Assembly (NCBI RefSeq): GCF_001043005.1
Contig: NZ_JYKZ01000009.1
Span: forward strand, 1-64,000
DNA: 64,000 nucleotides
DNA from: Pseudomonas psychrophila
GTDB taxonomy: Bacteria; Pseudomonadota; Gammaproteobacteria; Pseudomonadales; Pseudomonadaceae
Direction: 5' to 3'
In this document: piece by piece, positions 33,143 to 42,291 of the stretch
How positions within the stretch are numbered: position 1 is the first letter of the stretch
Layout: each line of letters opens with the position of its first letter
Notes under the pieces: generated by a model
Databases searched by the model: none
Told to the model about the DNA's origin: nothing
The model's input: the letters and a program-made list of their open reading frames with translations, nothing else
Translations under genes and position numbers: made by a program

Positions 33143-34499
33143 ATCCATCGCCTGGCGCCTGGCGCTGGCGATTGCCCTGACCTGCGCATTGGTACTCAGC
33201 GTGATCGGGGTGTTTCTGTATCGCTCGCTGGCCTCGGAACTCGCATTTCGTGACGATCAGGCGCTGCTGGGGCGTCTTGAGCAGGTACGCGCCCTGTTAC
33301 ATGACAGCGACAGCCTGGAAGCCCTGCAGGAACGCCCGCGCCTGTATCAGAACATGCTGGGCAACCTGGACAGCGTGTTGCTGGTCAACCGCGAGGACGG
33401 CAGCCCGCTCATTGCCATTAATCCCCATCAACAAGCCTTGCCGCCTGTGCAGCCCATTGCCCAAGCACAAGCGCCCCGGCGCTCGGATATCAAAACGGCA
33501 GACGCGACGGTGTTGCTGGCCGGTATGGCGCAAGGCCCGGCAGGGGAAACCTTGAGCGTAACCGTAGGTAAACGTCTTGATGAGCGTGAGCAAATGCTCG
33601 CCAGCTATCGCATGCGTTTATATGGCGCGGTGGGGTTGGGTGCATTGATGGCTTTCGGTCTTGGCCTGCTGCTTTTGCGTCGCGGCCTCACACCTTTACG
33701 CGAACTGGCTCGCGCCATGGCTGGCATCGACCCACGCAGCCTCGATCAACGCATGGCCGCTGACAACGTGCCCGTCGAGCTCAAAGAACCCGTACAGGCC
33801 CTCAACGCCATGCTCGCACGGCTGGAAGACAGCTTTTCACGGCTGTCGCAGTTCTCCGCCGATCTGGCCCATGAAATTCGTACGCCGTTGCACAACTTGC
33901 TGGGTAGCAACAGCCTGGCACTAAACCAGTCACGCAGCACAGCCGAGTACCAGGAGGTACTGGCGTCGAATATCGAAGAATACGAACGGCTCAATCGCAT
34001 GGCAGAAAACCTGATGTTTCTCGCCCGCGCCGAACACGGCCAACGCCCGTTACAGCTGCAAGTGCTGGACCTTGGAGAGGTGGGCGACGGGTTGTGTGAC
34101 TACTTCGAGGCGTTGGCCGAGGATCGACAGTTGCAGCTGGATAATCAGCTCAGCGGGCCGCTGGTGGCTGACCAGCAACTGCTGCAACGGGCATTGGGCA
34201 ATCTGCTGGCCAATGCCGTGCGCCATGCCCAGCCCGGTTCGACCGTACGCTTGCTGCGTCGCGACGATGCCGAGTATTGCTGGACAGGTGTGCATAACGT
34301 TGGCCCGGCGATTGATCCGCGACATATCGACAAACTGTTCGACCGCTTTTACCGGGTAGACCCGTCACGGGCACAGCCGGGCGACTCTGGCGGCCTGGGC
34401 CTGGCGATTGTGCATTCGATCATGCAACTGCACGGCGGCCAGGTGCGAGTGGTGAGCGATGCCAGCGGCACGTTGTTTGAGCTGGGGTTCAGCCTGTAA
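33135..34499 (+). CDS. Heavy-metal-type sensor histidine kinase (HprS/CopS type)
   Basis: 454 residues from ATG 33135, inside the end of the regulator gene. Two transmembrane helices (about 7-29 and 155-178) flank a periplasmic domain of about 125 residues with no cysteine, so sensing through a periplasmic disulfide is unlikely. HAMP follows (about 180-232), then HisKA with His246 in ADLAHEIRTPLHNL and HATPase with NLLANAVRHA, GDSGGLGLAIV. The periplasmic part contains a methionine and few histidines, which argues weakly against a copper site. Confidence 0.9.
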   Translation: MSKSIAWRLALAIALTCALVLSVIGVFLYRSLASELAFRDDQALLGRLEQVRALLHDSDSLEALQERPRLYQNMLGNLDSVLLVNREDGSPLIAINPHQQALPPVQPIAQAQAPRRSDIKTADATVLLAGMAQGPAGETLSVTVGKRLDEREQMLASYRMRLYGAVGLGALMAFGLGLLLLRRGLTPLRELARAMAGIDPRSLDQRMAADNVPVELKEPVQALNAMLARLEDSFSRLSQFSADLAHEIRTPLHNLLGSNSLALNQSRSTAEYQEVLASNIEEYERLNRMAENLMFLARAEHGQRPLQLQVLDLGEVGDGLCDYFEALAEDRQLQLDNQLSGPLVADQQLLQRALGNLLANAVRHAQPGSTVRLLRRDDAEYCWTGVHNVGPAIDPRHIDKLFDRFYRVDPSRAQPGDSGGLGLAIVHSIMQLHGGQVRVVSDASGTLFELGFSL

Positions 34500-34674
34500 C
34501 TGCTTTTTTGGGGCCCATCACGCTTCTGTAGGAGCGAGCTTGCCGGGCCCAGGTCCGACAGGATGTCGCCGAACGGCTGGCCAATTCAGCGAAAGTTCGG
34601 GTCACCGTCTAGCACTTGCACCAGTACTTCAGCGAGCCACGGCGCGAATCGTGAAAATAGTCTGTTATCAGGGG

Positions 34675-34702
34675 TTTACAAGCTCAAACATCCGGGTATA
34701 CT
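34675..34702 (+). promoter_or_regulatory. Promoter of tRNA-Thr
   Basis: TTTACA (34675-34680) and TATACT (34697-34702) with a 16-base spacer, ending 13 bases before the tRNA. Confidence 0.7.
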
Positions 34703-34715
34703 CGTCGCCCATAAC

Positions 34716-34791
<76 letters not shown>

Positions 34792-34807
34792 TACGCAACA
34801 CCGAAAG

Positions 34808-34835
34808 AGGCTCACCGCAAGGTGGGCCTTTTTTG
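34808..34835 (+). terminator. Terminator after tRNA-Thr
   Basis: AGGCTCACC-GCAA-GGTGGGCCT followed by TTTTT is a strong stem with a T run. Confidence 0.8.
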
Positions 34836-34877
34836 TTTCCGGGGTTTGGGAGGCTCACAAAGAGCGTTTTCCCACGA

Positions 34878-35120
34878 TCAAAAGCCCTGAACACTCAGCT
34901 CGCGCAATGCGGCTGTGGCCAGAAAACCCGAACGCGATGCGTAGCGGTGATCCTTGCTGACTCGTTCATCAATGCGCAGCAACAGGTTTTCAGGTAATGA
35001 CGCGTTGAATCGAACCGACTTCCCAAGATAGGGAGTCAAATCGAAGTTAACCACGGCCCAAATCCCACCGACATGATAAGCATCAACATCCTTGGCCTGG
35101 GGCAGTTCGTCGTCATCCAT
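34878..35120 (-). pseudogene. HicB-family antitoxin remnant (C-terminal part)
   Basis: 80 residues from ATG 35120. The segment WAVVNFDLTPYLGKSVRFN, with LPENLLLRIDERV and SRSGFLATAAL, matches the C-terminal half of HicB antitoxins (ribbon-helix-helix part: dimerisation and DNA binding). The N-terminal 50-60 residues, the RNase-H-like toxin-binding part, are missing; an in-frame stop lies just upstream. No hicA toxin gene is adjacent. It is either a decayed toxin-antitoxin locus or a small stand-alone DNA-binding protein. It lies right after tRNA-Thr. Confidence 0.7.
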
Positions 35121-35157
35121 CACAGAAAACCCCCTTGCATAAACACTCTGCCATCAC

Positions 35158-35176
35158 AATAATGCGACTGATTACC
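35158..35176. promoter_or_regulatory. Fur-box candidate before the ECF sigma factor gene
   Basis: AATAATGCGACTGATTACC matches GATAATGATAATCATTATC at 13 of 19 positions by my count, 24 bases before the sigma factor start. Iron control is expected for a FecI-type gene. Confidence 0.45.
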
Positions 35177-35199
35177 AATTACACCTTGGTGACATTATT

Positions 35200-35700
35200 A
35201 TGTCGGCGCTCGACCCTTCAGTGCTTCATCGGTTGTACAGCGAACACAACGGTTGGCTAAAGGGCTGGTTACGAGCCCGGCTGGGCAATACGGCGGATGC
35301 TTGCGACCTGGCTCAGGACACGTTCTTGCGGGTCATGACAGCCCGCCACGACGCTCCAATCCGCGAGCCGCGAGGTTATCTGAGTGCTATTGCCCGCTCG
35401 CTGTTGATTGACAAGGTTCGCCGCCGCACCATTGAGCAGGCTTACTTGCAGGCTTTGGCCCTGAGGCCGGAGCCCGTGGATGTTTCGCCAGAGGTGCGCC
35501 TGTCGATCATCGAAACCCTGATATCGATCGACGGCATGCTCGATGAGCTAGGGAGCAGAACGCGGGAAATTTTCCTGGCGGTTCAACTCGAAGGGTTGAG
35601 CTACGTTGCCGCGGCCGAACGTTTCGGCGTGTCGGTCACCACGATCAAAAACCATTTGATTCGCGCCATGACCCGCTGTCTGATGCTGGTCGAGCATTGA
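35200..35700 (+). CDS. ECF RNA polymerase sigma factor, FecI type
   Basis: 166 residues: region 2 (about 10-75, with DACDLAQDTFLRV) and region 4 (about 110-160, with GLSYVAAAERFGVSVTTIKNHL, core GVSVTTIKNHL as the recognition helix). FecI-type factors drive the TonB receptor gene when the anti-sigma factor reports ferric siderophore binding. It is followed at once by the fecR-like gene (TGATG overlap) and the receptor, the complete cell-surface signalling set. Confidence 0.93.
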   Translation: MSALDPSVLHRLYSEHNGWLKGWLRARLGNTADACDLAQDTFLRVMTARHDAPIREPRGYLSAIARSLLIDKVRRRTIEQAYLQALALRPEPVDVSPEVRLSIIETLISIDGMLDELGSRTREIFLAVQLEGLSYVAAAERFGVSVTTIKNHLIRAMTRCLMLVEH

Positions 35701-36647
35701 TGGCCTCCTCCCCTGACTTCAAGACGCTTGAAGCCGCAGCCACCTGGTACGTACAGCTCAATGACGGCACCGTCAGCGCGGCACGAACCCGAGCCTGGCA
35801 GGCATGGGTAAAGTCTTGCCCACAGCACGCTGCGGCCTGGGCACGGGTCGAAAAGCTGCAAAGCCAGTGGGCCAAGATCCCGCCAAAAGCCGCCCTCTCC
35901 AGCCTGGATGCTGCAAAAGCTCAACGCCGGGATGTATTGAAAATGCTTGGCATGCTGCTGGCCGTCAGCAGTGGTACATGGCTGACGGTGGAACACGCCC
36001 CTTATCGCTCGATGCTCGCTGAACACCGCACCGGCCTGCGGGAAAGGCGCTCGTTGCGCCTGGACGATGGCTCACAACTGGAACTCAACAGCGACACGGC
36101 GCTGGATATCCTCTTTGATTCAAAACAGAGAATGATCCGCCTGCACCGTGGCGAAATTCTGGTTCAGACCGCAAAAGACCCTGACCAGCGTCCCTTTATC
36201 GTGCACACCGAAGACGGCCGCGTGCGCGCCCTCGGCACCCGTTTCAGCGTGCGTCAGCTGCCCGGGCAAACACGGGTTGGCGTTGAGCAATCGGCGGTAG
36301 AAATTCGCCCCTACAGTCACCTGGACCAGCCCTTGCGCCTGGAAGCCGGGCAACAAGTCACTTTCAATCGCGACGACGTCGGCGAGGTCGAACAATTGCC
36401 TGCTGCCTCATCCGCCTGGGTAAAGGGCATGTTGAGCGTGAACGACTGGCGCCTGAGCGACTTTGTCGAAGAGCTGGGGCGCTATCGCCCGGGGGTACTG
36501 CGCTGCGCAACATCGGTTCAGGGCTTACGCATCTCGGGGGCGTTTCGTATCGATGACACAGAAACAGTTCTGGAGAACCTGAGTAAAACCTTACCGGTGA
36601 AGGTTCGTTATCTGACCCGTTACTGGGCCAGCATCGAACCGGCATAA
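35700..36647 (+). CDS. FecR-type anti-sigma factor
   Basis: 315 residues from ATG 35700, overlapping the sigma stop by one base. The cytosolic DUF4880 part (about 10-55, AATWYVQLNDGTVSAARTRAW in the N-terminus) binds sigma. A hydrophobic helix near 82-98 crosses the membrane, and the FecR domain (about 110-220; LRLDDGSQLELNSDTAL) with the C-terminal signalling part lies in the periplasm, where it contacts the receptor's STN domain. Confidence 0.92.
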   Translation: MASSPDFKTLEAAATWYVQLNDGTVSAARTRAWQAWVKSCPQHAAAWARVEKLQSQWAKIPPKAALSSLDAAKAQRRDVLKMLGMLLAVSSGTWLTVEHAPYRSMLAEHRTGLRERRSLRLDDGSQLELNSDTALDILFDSKQRMIRLHRGEILVQTAKDPDQRPFIVHTEDGRVRALGTRFSVRQLPGQTRVGVEQSAVEIRPYSHLDQPLRLEAGQQVTFNRDDVGEVEQLPAASSAWVKGMLSVNDWRLSDFVEELGRYRPGVLRCATSVQGLRISGAFRIDDTETVLENLSKTLPVKVRYLTRYWASIEPA

Positions 36648-36759
36648 GCTCAGGCTCAAATGGTTTGAACTTCAACCTTGCTGATTTCGATTCTCATCCG
36701 TCAATGACATAAGCCGCGACCGCAGCGAGTTTCTGCCATGACAACGCAAGGATCACCGA

Positions 36760-39198
36760 ATGCCCCCGCTCCCCCTCAATGCCACTCCTAAAATAACGCG
36801 CGCTGTTCGCCTGGCAGTATTGGGTGCGTCCCTCGCCAGCCTGTCCGGTCTGGCACTGATGCCCGCTCAGGTATCCGCGCAAAGCCAGACGGTTTACCAA
36901 ATCGCTCCGGGACCGCTGGGCGATGCCCTGACCCAATTTGGGGTGCAGGCAGGGGTCACGATTTCGTTCGATACGGAACAGGCCCGACACTTCAACACTG
37001 GCGGGCTCGAAGGATCTTACAGCGTCGAGGACGGTCTGGACCGCTTGCTCGCCAACAGTGGGCTGCAAGCACAGCGGCAGAGCAACGGGGGCTACGTACT
37101 GGTCGCCAGCGCCCCTCAGGAAACGCTGCAACTGGGGGCCACCCAAGTCATCACCAACCAGTTGGGCACGGTGACCGAAGGCACCGGCTCCTATACGCCA
37201 GGGGCCATTGCCACGGCCACCCGCCTGGTGCTGACACCCCGGGAGACGCCGCAATCGATCAGCGTGATCACCCGTCAGCACATGGATGACTTCGCGCTCG
37301 ACAATGTCGACGACGTGATGCGCCATACTCCCGGCATTACCGTATCGGCCTATGACACTGACCGGACCAACTATTACTCCCGCGGTTTTTCGATCAATAA
37401 CTTCCAGTACGACGGCATTCCCTCCGCCGTGCGCAACGTTGCCTATTCGGCGGGCAACACCCTGAGCGACATGGCGATCTATGACCGCATCGAAGTGCTC
37501 AAGGGCGCCTCTGGCCTGCTAAGCGGGGCGGGATCATTGGGGGGCACCATCAACCTGGTGCGCAAAAAACCCACCCACGATTTTCACGGCCATATCACCG
37601 CAGGTGCAGGCTCCTGGGACAACTACCGCACTGAAGTTGACCTCAGCGGCCCGTTGACCGAAACCGGCAATGTCCGCGGTCGAGCGGTGGCGGCCTATCA
37701 AGACAGGCAGTCGTATATCGACCGCTACTCCAACCAGAGTTCGGTGTTCTACGGCATCCTCGAAGTCGATGTGACACCCGACACCTTGCTGACCGTGGGC
37801 GCCGATTATCAGGACAACAAACCCCAGGGCTCTACCTGGTCGGGGAGTTTTCCGCTCTACAACTACGCAGGCGAAATCAACAGCGCCAAACGCTCGTTCA
37901 GCAACGCCACCGACTGGAGCAGTTGGCAGCAATACACCCGCACCGTCTTCGCGACCCTGGAACAGGACCTGGGCAGTGGCTGGGTGGGCAAGCTGCAACT
38001 GGACCACAAGATCAATGGCTACGATGCCCAACTAGGAGCCATCCAGTTCAACCAGCCGGCCGCTGATGGCACGGCCAAAATCAACGCACAGCGCTACAAG
38101 GGCGAAACCGTCAGCGACGCGGCCGATATTTATGTCAGCGGTCCCTATGATTTTCTGGGACGCGAGCATGAGCTGGTGCTGGGCGGCTCGATCAGTACCG
38201 CGAACTGGAAAGGCAAAGGTTACTGGGACGTCACGTTCGCCACGCCCAACCTGGTGGATTACTTCAACTGGGACGGGCACCTGGCCAAGCCTGACTGGGG
38301 CAGCGCATCACAAATCAGCGACGACACTGTGCGCCAGACAGGCATGTACGCCACCACTCGCCTGAATGTCACCGATGACTTGAAAGTCTTTCTGGGCGGC
38401 CGGGTGGTCAACTACACCCTCACCGGCACCACCAACACTTACCGCGAGTCGGGGCGCCTGATTCCCTACGCGGGCGTCACCTATGACCTGACCGACTACC
38501 TGACGGCGTACGCCAGCTACACCGATGTGTTCATGCCTCAGGAGTTCTACAACCTTGACCGCAATAGCAAGATGCTTGATCCGGACGAAGGTGAAAACTA
38601 TGAGATCGGCCTCAAGAGCGAGTTTTTCGATGGCCGTCTGAACGCCAGTCTGGCGTACTTTGAAGTCAAGGAAAGCAACCGCCCCATCCCCGACGATGCG
38701 TGGAACAACCTGTCGCCCACCCCGCCCAACTACGCTTTCAAGGGCACTTCAGCGAAAACCAAGGGCTACGAGCTGGAAATATCCGGTGAGCTGAGCCCGG
38801 GCTGGAGCCTGCAGGGCGGATACACCCACAAGGTGGTCCGTGATGATACCGGCAAAAAGATCTCGACCTTTGAGCCTGAAGACCAGCTGAGTTTCTACAC
38901 CATCTACAAACTCAAGGGGGATTTGAACAAAGTCTCCGTGGGCGGTGGCGCACGCTGGCAGAGCACTGCTTGGCAAGAGATGTACAACAGCCCCAAGGAC
39001 CGGTACGAAGATTTCTCGCAAAAACCCTACTGGATCGTGGACCTGATGACCCGTTATCAATTCACGGAAAACCTGTCGACCACGCTCAACGTCAACAACG
39101 TTTTCGACAAGTACTACTACACCAACATCGGCTTCTATAACTCGGCAATTTATGGCGAACCCCGCAACTTTATGCTGACCACTCGCTGGGATTTCTGA
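36760..39198 (+). CDS. TonB-dependent siderophore receptor with signalling domain (FpvA/FoxA type)
   Basis: 812 residues. Long signal peptide (about 1-43, QVSAQS), STN signalling domain (about 48-115: APGPLGDALTQFGVQAGV), plug (about 145-260: TPRETPQSISVITRQHM, RIEVLKGASGLLSGAGS) and 22-strand barrel to the terminal Phe (TTRWDF). An STN domain together with the adjacent sigma/anti-sigma pair means that ligand binding induces its own synthesis. A hydroxamate siderophore or pyoverdine-like xenosiderophore is plausible; the ligand is not defined. Confidence 0.92.
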   Translation: MPPLPLNATPKITRAVRLAVLGASLASLSGLALMPAQVSAQSQTVYQIAPGPLGDALTQFGVQAGVTISFDTEQARHFNTGGLEGSYSVEDGLDRLLANSGLQAQRQSNGGYVLVASAPQETLQLGATQVITNQLGTVTEGTGSYTPGAIATATRLVLTPRETPQSISVITRQHMDDFALDNVDDVMRHTPGITVSAYDTDRTNYYSRGFSINNFQYDGIPSAVRNVAYSAGNTLSDMAIYDRIEVLKGASGLLSGAGSLGGTINLVRKKPTHDFHGHITAGAGSWDNYRTEVDLSGPLTETGNVRGRAVAAYQDRQSYIDRYSNQSSVFYGILEVDVTPDTLLTVGADYQDNKPQGSTWSGSFPLYNYAGEINSAKRSFSNATDWSSWQQYTRTVFATLEQDLGSGWVGKLQLDHKINGYDAQLGAIQFNQPAADGTAKINAQRYKGETVSDAADIYVSGPYDFLGREHELVLGGSISTANWKGKGYWDVTFATPNLVDYFNWDGHLAKPDWGSASQISDDTVRQTGMYATTRLNVTDDLKVFLGGRVVNYTLTGTTNTYRESGRLIPYAGVTYDLTDYLTAYASYTDVFMPQEFYNLDRNSKMLDPDEGENYEIGLKSEFFDGRLNASLAYFEVKESNRPIPDDAWNNLSPTPPNYAFKGTSAKTKGYELEISGELSPGWSLQGGYTHKVVRDDTGKKISTFEPEDQLSFYTIYKLKGDLNKVSVGGGARWQSTAWQEMYNSPKDRYEDFSQKPYWIVDLMTRYQFTENLSTTLNVNNVFDKYYYTNIGFYNSAIYGEPRNFMLTTRWDF

Positions 39199-39216
39199 CC
39201 CCCGTGTAACTTCAAC

Positions 39217-39244
39217 TGTGGGAGCGAGCAGGCTCGTTCCCACT
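39217..39244. repeat. Short REP-like palindrome
   Basis: TGTGGGAGCGAGCAGGCTCG followed by TTCCCACT: a collapsed version of type A, with arms joined and little spacer. It lies after the receptor gene and may serve as its 3' stem. Confidence 0.65.
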
Positions 39245-39396
39245 CAGGTTCAAGCCCTCCGACAGATGACCCGACATCACCTGTCCCGTGAAAAACCATC
39301 CTTTGTCAGCCCTTCGAGCGGTGCCTTCTAATTGCTGGAAGCAAAGTGACTCCGATCACTTATTTCAACAATAAAAGCGCTTCCCGGAGATCTCCC

Positions 39397-40737
39397 ATGC
39401 ACAGCGGTCCTACTCTATTGCTGGTGTTGTTTTGCGCCATCGCCCTGATCGTTTTTCTCATCGTCAAAGTCCGCGTTCATGCCTTTTTGGCCCTGACCGC
39501 TGCGAGCTTTGTGGTGGGGATCGGTTCAGGCATGCCACTGGCAAAAATTGCTTCGTCGTATGAAGCGGGTGTTGGCGGAACCCTCGGGTTTCTGGCAACG
39601 ATCATTGGCCTGGGCGGGATTCTGGGCAAGATGCTGGAAGAGTCCGGCGGCGCGGAGCGCATTGCACAAGCACTGTTGAGGGCCCTGGGTAAAGAACGCG
39701 CTACATGGACCATGATGCTGGTCGGATTCATTGCCGGCATCCCGGTGTTTTTCGAGGTGGGTTTCGTCCTGCTGATTCCGCTTATCTATGTGGTCGCCAA
39801 AGAAACCAGAGTCAATCTTCTGTACCTGGGCGTGCCGTTGGCCGTGTCGTTAATGGCCGTTCATTGCATGTTGCCGCCCCATCCCGCCGCAATGGCGATT
39901 ACCGGGATGCTGGGCGCCGATGTCGGCAAAGTGATCATGTACGGTCTGATCGTCGCACTGCCGACCGCGATTATTGCCGGGCCGCTGTGGGTCAAACTGG
40001 TGTGCAAACCTGAAGCCCCAGACACACAAGAAGCCTTTTTGAACGAGCATTGTGATGACAGCAAAACCCGAGATTTACCGGGCCTTGGCATCACCCTGCT
40101 GACCATTGCCCTGCCATTGCTGCTGATGGTCGGCAAAAGTTTCGCGGCCGGTCTGCCACATGATTCCACGGCATTCAGCTTGATTTCCTTTCTGGGTACG
40201 CCCCTGATCGCATTGTCGATTGCGGTGGTGTTTGCATACTGGGCGCTGGGTTTGCGTCGCGGCTTGTCCATGTCCGATTTGCTCTCCTACACGCAAAAAA
40301 GCTTTCCTCCGCTGGCCAGCATCCTGCTGATCATCGGCGCCGGTGGTGCATTCAATGGCATCCTGATCGACAGTGGCGTGGGTAACGCGTTGTCCGCGTC
40401 TTTGACCCAATTAAATATGAACCCCATCGTTCTGGCGTGGTTGGTGGCCGGTTTGATGCACTTCGCCGTCGGTTCGGCAACAGTGGCTATGATCAGTGCC
40501 GCAGGTATGGTGCTGCCCATGCTCGGCGCGCATCCGACCGTGAGCAAGGAGATCATCTGTATCGCTATCGGGGCCGGAGCAATGGGATGGACCCATGTCA
40601 CCGATTCGGCCTTCTGGGTGGTCAAGGAGTACCTGGGCGTCTCGCTGACCGACGCCTTGAAAACCTTCACCACCGCCACGGTACTGGCTTCGTCGGTCGC
40701 ACTGGGGCTGACCCTGCTACTGGCGCGCTTTGTTTGA
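39397..40737 (+). CDS. dsdX: GntP-family permease, probable D-serine transporter DsdX
   Basis: 446 residues and about twelve hydrophobic segments. FLATIIGLGGILGKMLEESGGAERIA-type sequence (core GGILGKMLEESGGA) and GFIAGIPVFFEVGFVLLIPL are GntP signatures. GntP proteins import gluconate or related acids, but adjacency to D-serine ammonia-lyase and a DsdC-type regulator identifies D-serine as the likely substrate. ATG 39397 has CCGGAG about ten bases upstream; the open frame back to 39346 lacks a ribosome site. Confidence 0.88.
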   Translation: MHSGPTLLLVLFCAIALIVFLIVKVRVHAFLALTAASFVVGIGSGMPLAKIASSYEAGVGGTLGFLATIIGLGGILGKMLEESGGAERIAQALLRALGKERATWTMMLVGFIAGIPVFFEVGFVLLIPLIYVVAKETRVNLLYLGVPLAVSLMAVHCMLPPHPAAMAITGMLGADVGKVIMYGLIVALPTAIIAGPLWVKLVCKPEAPDTQEAFLNEHCDDSKTRDLPGLGITLLTIALPLLLMVGKSFAAGLPHDSTAFSLISFLGTPLIALSIAVVFAYWALGLRRGLSMSDLLSYTQKSFPPLASILLIIGAGGAFNGILIDSGVGNALSASLTQLNMNPIVLAWLVAGLMHFAVGSATVAMISAAGMVLPMLGAHPTVSKEIICIAIGAGAMGWTHVTDSAFWVVKEYLGVSLTDALKTFTTATVLASSVALGLTLLLARFV

Positions 40738-40780
40738 TTTAACCCGTATTTTCAGACTGATTGTTTAAAGGGATCCCGAC

Positions 40781-42127
40781 ATGATTTTGGGCAAAACACT
40801 TGAAAGCTGGTGTGACAGCTACCCACTGATTCGCGAACTGGTTGCGCTGCAAGAGACCACCTGGTTCAACCCGGGCGTGGCGCCAGTGGGGCAAGCGATT
40901 GCCGACGTGGGGCTGACCAGCGCAGATGTCGCAGATGCCAGCGCCCGACTGTCACGATTTGCTTCGTACCTGCGCCTCGCCTTCCCTGAAACAGAATGCA
41001 GTGCCGGCATTATCGAATCGGACATCGTGCCCATGGCACACCTTCAGCCGTTGCTCGGCGAGCGTTACGGGCAATCCCTGAACGGCGCGCTGTGGCTCAA
41101 GCGTGACAGCCATCTGCCCATTTCGGGTTCGATCAAGGCCCGTGGCGGGATTTATGAAGTGCTCAAGCATGCCGAAGACCTGGCCCTGGCCGGGGGGCTG
41201 TTGACCCTGAATGACGACTACGCGCTGCTGCACAGCGATAAGGCTCGAGCCTTTTTCGGCCAGTACAAAATAGCCGTGGGCAGCACCGGTAACCTGGGTA
41301 TGTCGATCGGCATCATGGGCGCCGCGCTGGGCTTTCAGGTGACCGTGCATATGTCGGCAGATGCCCGGCAGTGGAAGAAAGACAAGTTGCGTTCACACGG
41401 TGTAACGGTGGTTGAGTACGCCAGCGATTACAGCGTGGCCGTGGCCCAGGGTCGCCAGCAAGCGGAGTCCGACCCGACCTGCCATTTCGTCGACGATGAA
41501 AACTCGGTCAACCTGTTCCTGGGTTACGCGGTGGCCGGTGAACGTTTGAAGCAGCAATTGGCTGCGGCGCACATCACCGTGGATGCGCAACATCCCCTGT
41601 TTGTGTACTTGCCCTGCGGCGTGGGTGGCGCGCCCGGTGGCGTTGCTTTTGGTTTGAAGCTGGCCTTCGGTGACGCCGTGCACTGCATCTTCGCCGAACC
41701 GACTCACTCGCCCTGCATGATGCTTGGGGTCTATACCGGGCTGCACGACGAAGTCAGCGTGCAGGATTTCGGCATTGATAACGTGACGGCCGCAGATGGC
41801 CTGGCGGTAGGCCGTGCTTCCGGTTTTGTAGGCAAGGCCATGCAGCGGTTGCTGGACGGTTTTTACACGGTCAGCGATGAAGAAATGTACAGCCTGCTGG
41901 CACTGATGGAGCGCAGCGAAGGCCTGCGCCTTGAGCCTTCCGCGCTGGCTGGCGTGCCCGGCATTGCCAGGGTCCAGGCCGACCAGCAAGGTTATCTGGC
42001 CCGCATCGGGCTGGACACGCAGGCCATGAGCAACGCCACCCATCTGGTCTGGGCAACGGGCGGCAATATGGTGCCTGCTGACGAGATGGAGGCGTATCTG
42101 GCCAAGGGTCGTGAATTGCTGGGCTGA
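40781..42127 (+). CDS. dsdA: D-serine ammonia-lyase
   Basis: 448 residues, near the usual length. This PLP enzyme turns D-serine into pyruvate and ammonia, removing a compound that inhibits growth and allowing its use as carbon and nitrogen. SGSIKARGGIYEVL holds the PLP Lys119; GSTGNLGMSIGIMGA binds the cofactor phosphate; PCGVGGAPGGVAFG follows. It lies 43 bases after dsdX on the same strand, so the two are one operon. A 9-bp hairpin (ATGTGGCAA/TTGCCACAT, 42144-42171) follows the gene. Confidence 0.95.
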   Translation: MILGKTLESWCDSYPLIRELVALQETTWFNPGVAPVGQAIADVGLTSADVADASARLSRFASYLRLAFPETECSAGIIESDIVPMAHLQPLLGERYGQSLNGALWLKRDSHLPISGSIKARGGIYEVLKHAEDLALAGGLLTLNDDYALLHSDKARAFFGQYKIAVGSTGNLGMSIGIMGAALGFQVTVHMSADARQWKKDKLRSHGVTVVEYASDYSVAVAQGRQQAESDPTCHFVDDENSVNLFLGYAVAGERLKQQLAAAHITVDAQHPLFVYLPCGVGGAPGGVAFGLKLAFGDAVHCIFAEPTHSPCMMLGVYTGLHDEVSVQDFGIDNVTAADGLAVGRASGFVGKAMQRLLDGFYTVSDEEMYSLLALMERSEGLRLEPSALAGVPGIARVQADQQGYLARIGLDTQAMSNATHLVWATGGNMVPADEMEAYLAKGRELLG

Positions 42128-42143
42128 CTCAGGCACAAAGCGG

Positions 42144-42171
42144 ATGTGGCAAGATGCATGCGTTGCCACAT
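42144..42171 (+). repeat. Hairpin after dsdA
   Basis: ATGTGGCAA (42144-42152) and TTGCCACAT (42163-42171) form a perfect 9-bp stem with a 10-base loop and no T run. Probably a 3'-end stabiliser or weak terminator of dsdXA. Confidence 0.55.
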
Positions 42172-42202
42172 CCTGCCACACGCCGTAATGCTATGACCCC
42201 CA

Positions 42203-42249
42203 CAGTGGGAGCGAGCCTGCTCGCGAAGGTTTCAACGCGTCGCGAGCAG
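42203..42249. repeat. Degenerate REP palindrome
   Basis: An intact left arm (AGTGGGAGCGAGCCTGCTCG from 42204) is followed by only the inner half of the right arm (CGCGAGCAG), between dsdA and dsdC. Confidence 0.6.
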
Positions 42250-42291
42250 TATTACGCCAGAAGTCAGCCTTTGGCTTGAGGGAAACCCGCC

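Noticed and set aside
34527..34543. REP arm after the sensor kinase gene
   Set aside because: TGTAGGAGCGAGCTTGC is only a degraded left arm without an inverse partner; too weak to list as an element.
39346..39396. Upstream start for dsdX
   Set aside because: The added residues (MTPITYFNNKSASRRSP) are polar, lack a ribosome site and precede the first GntP helix.
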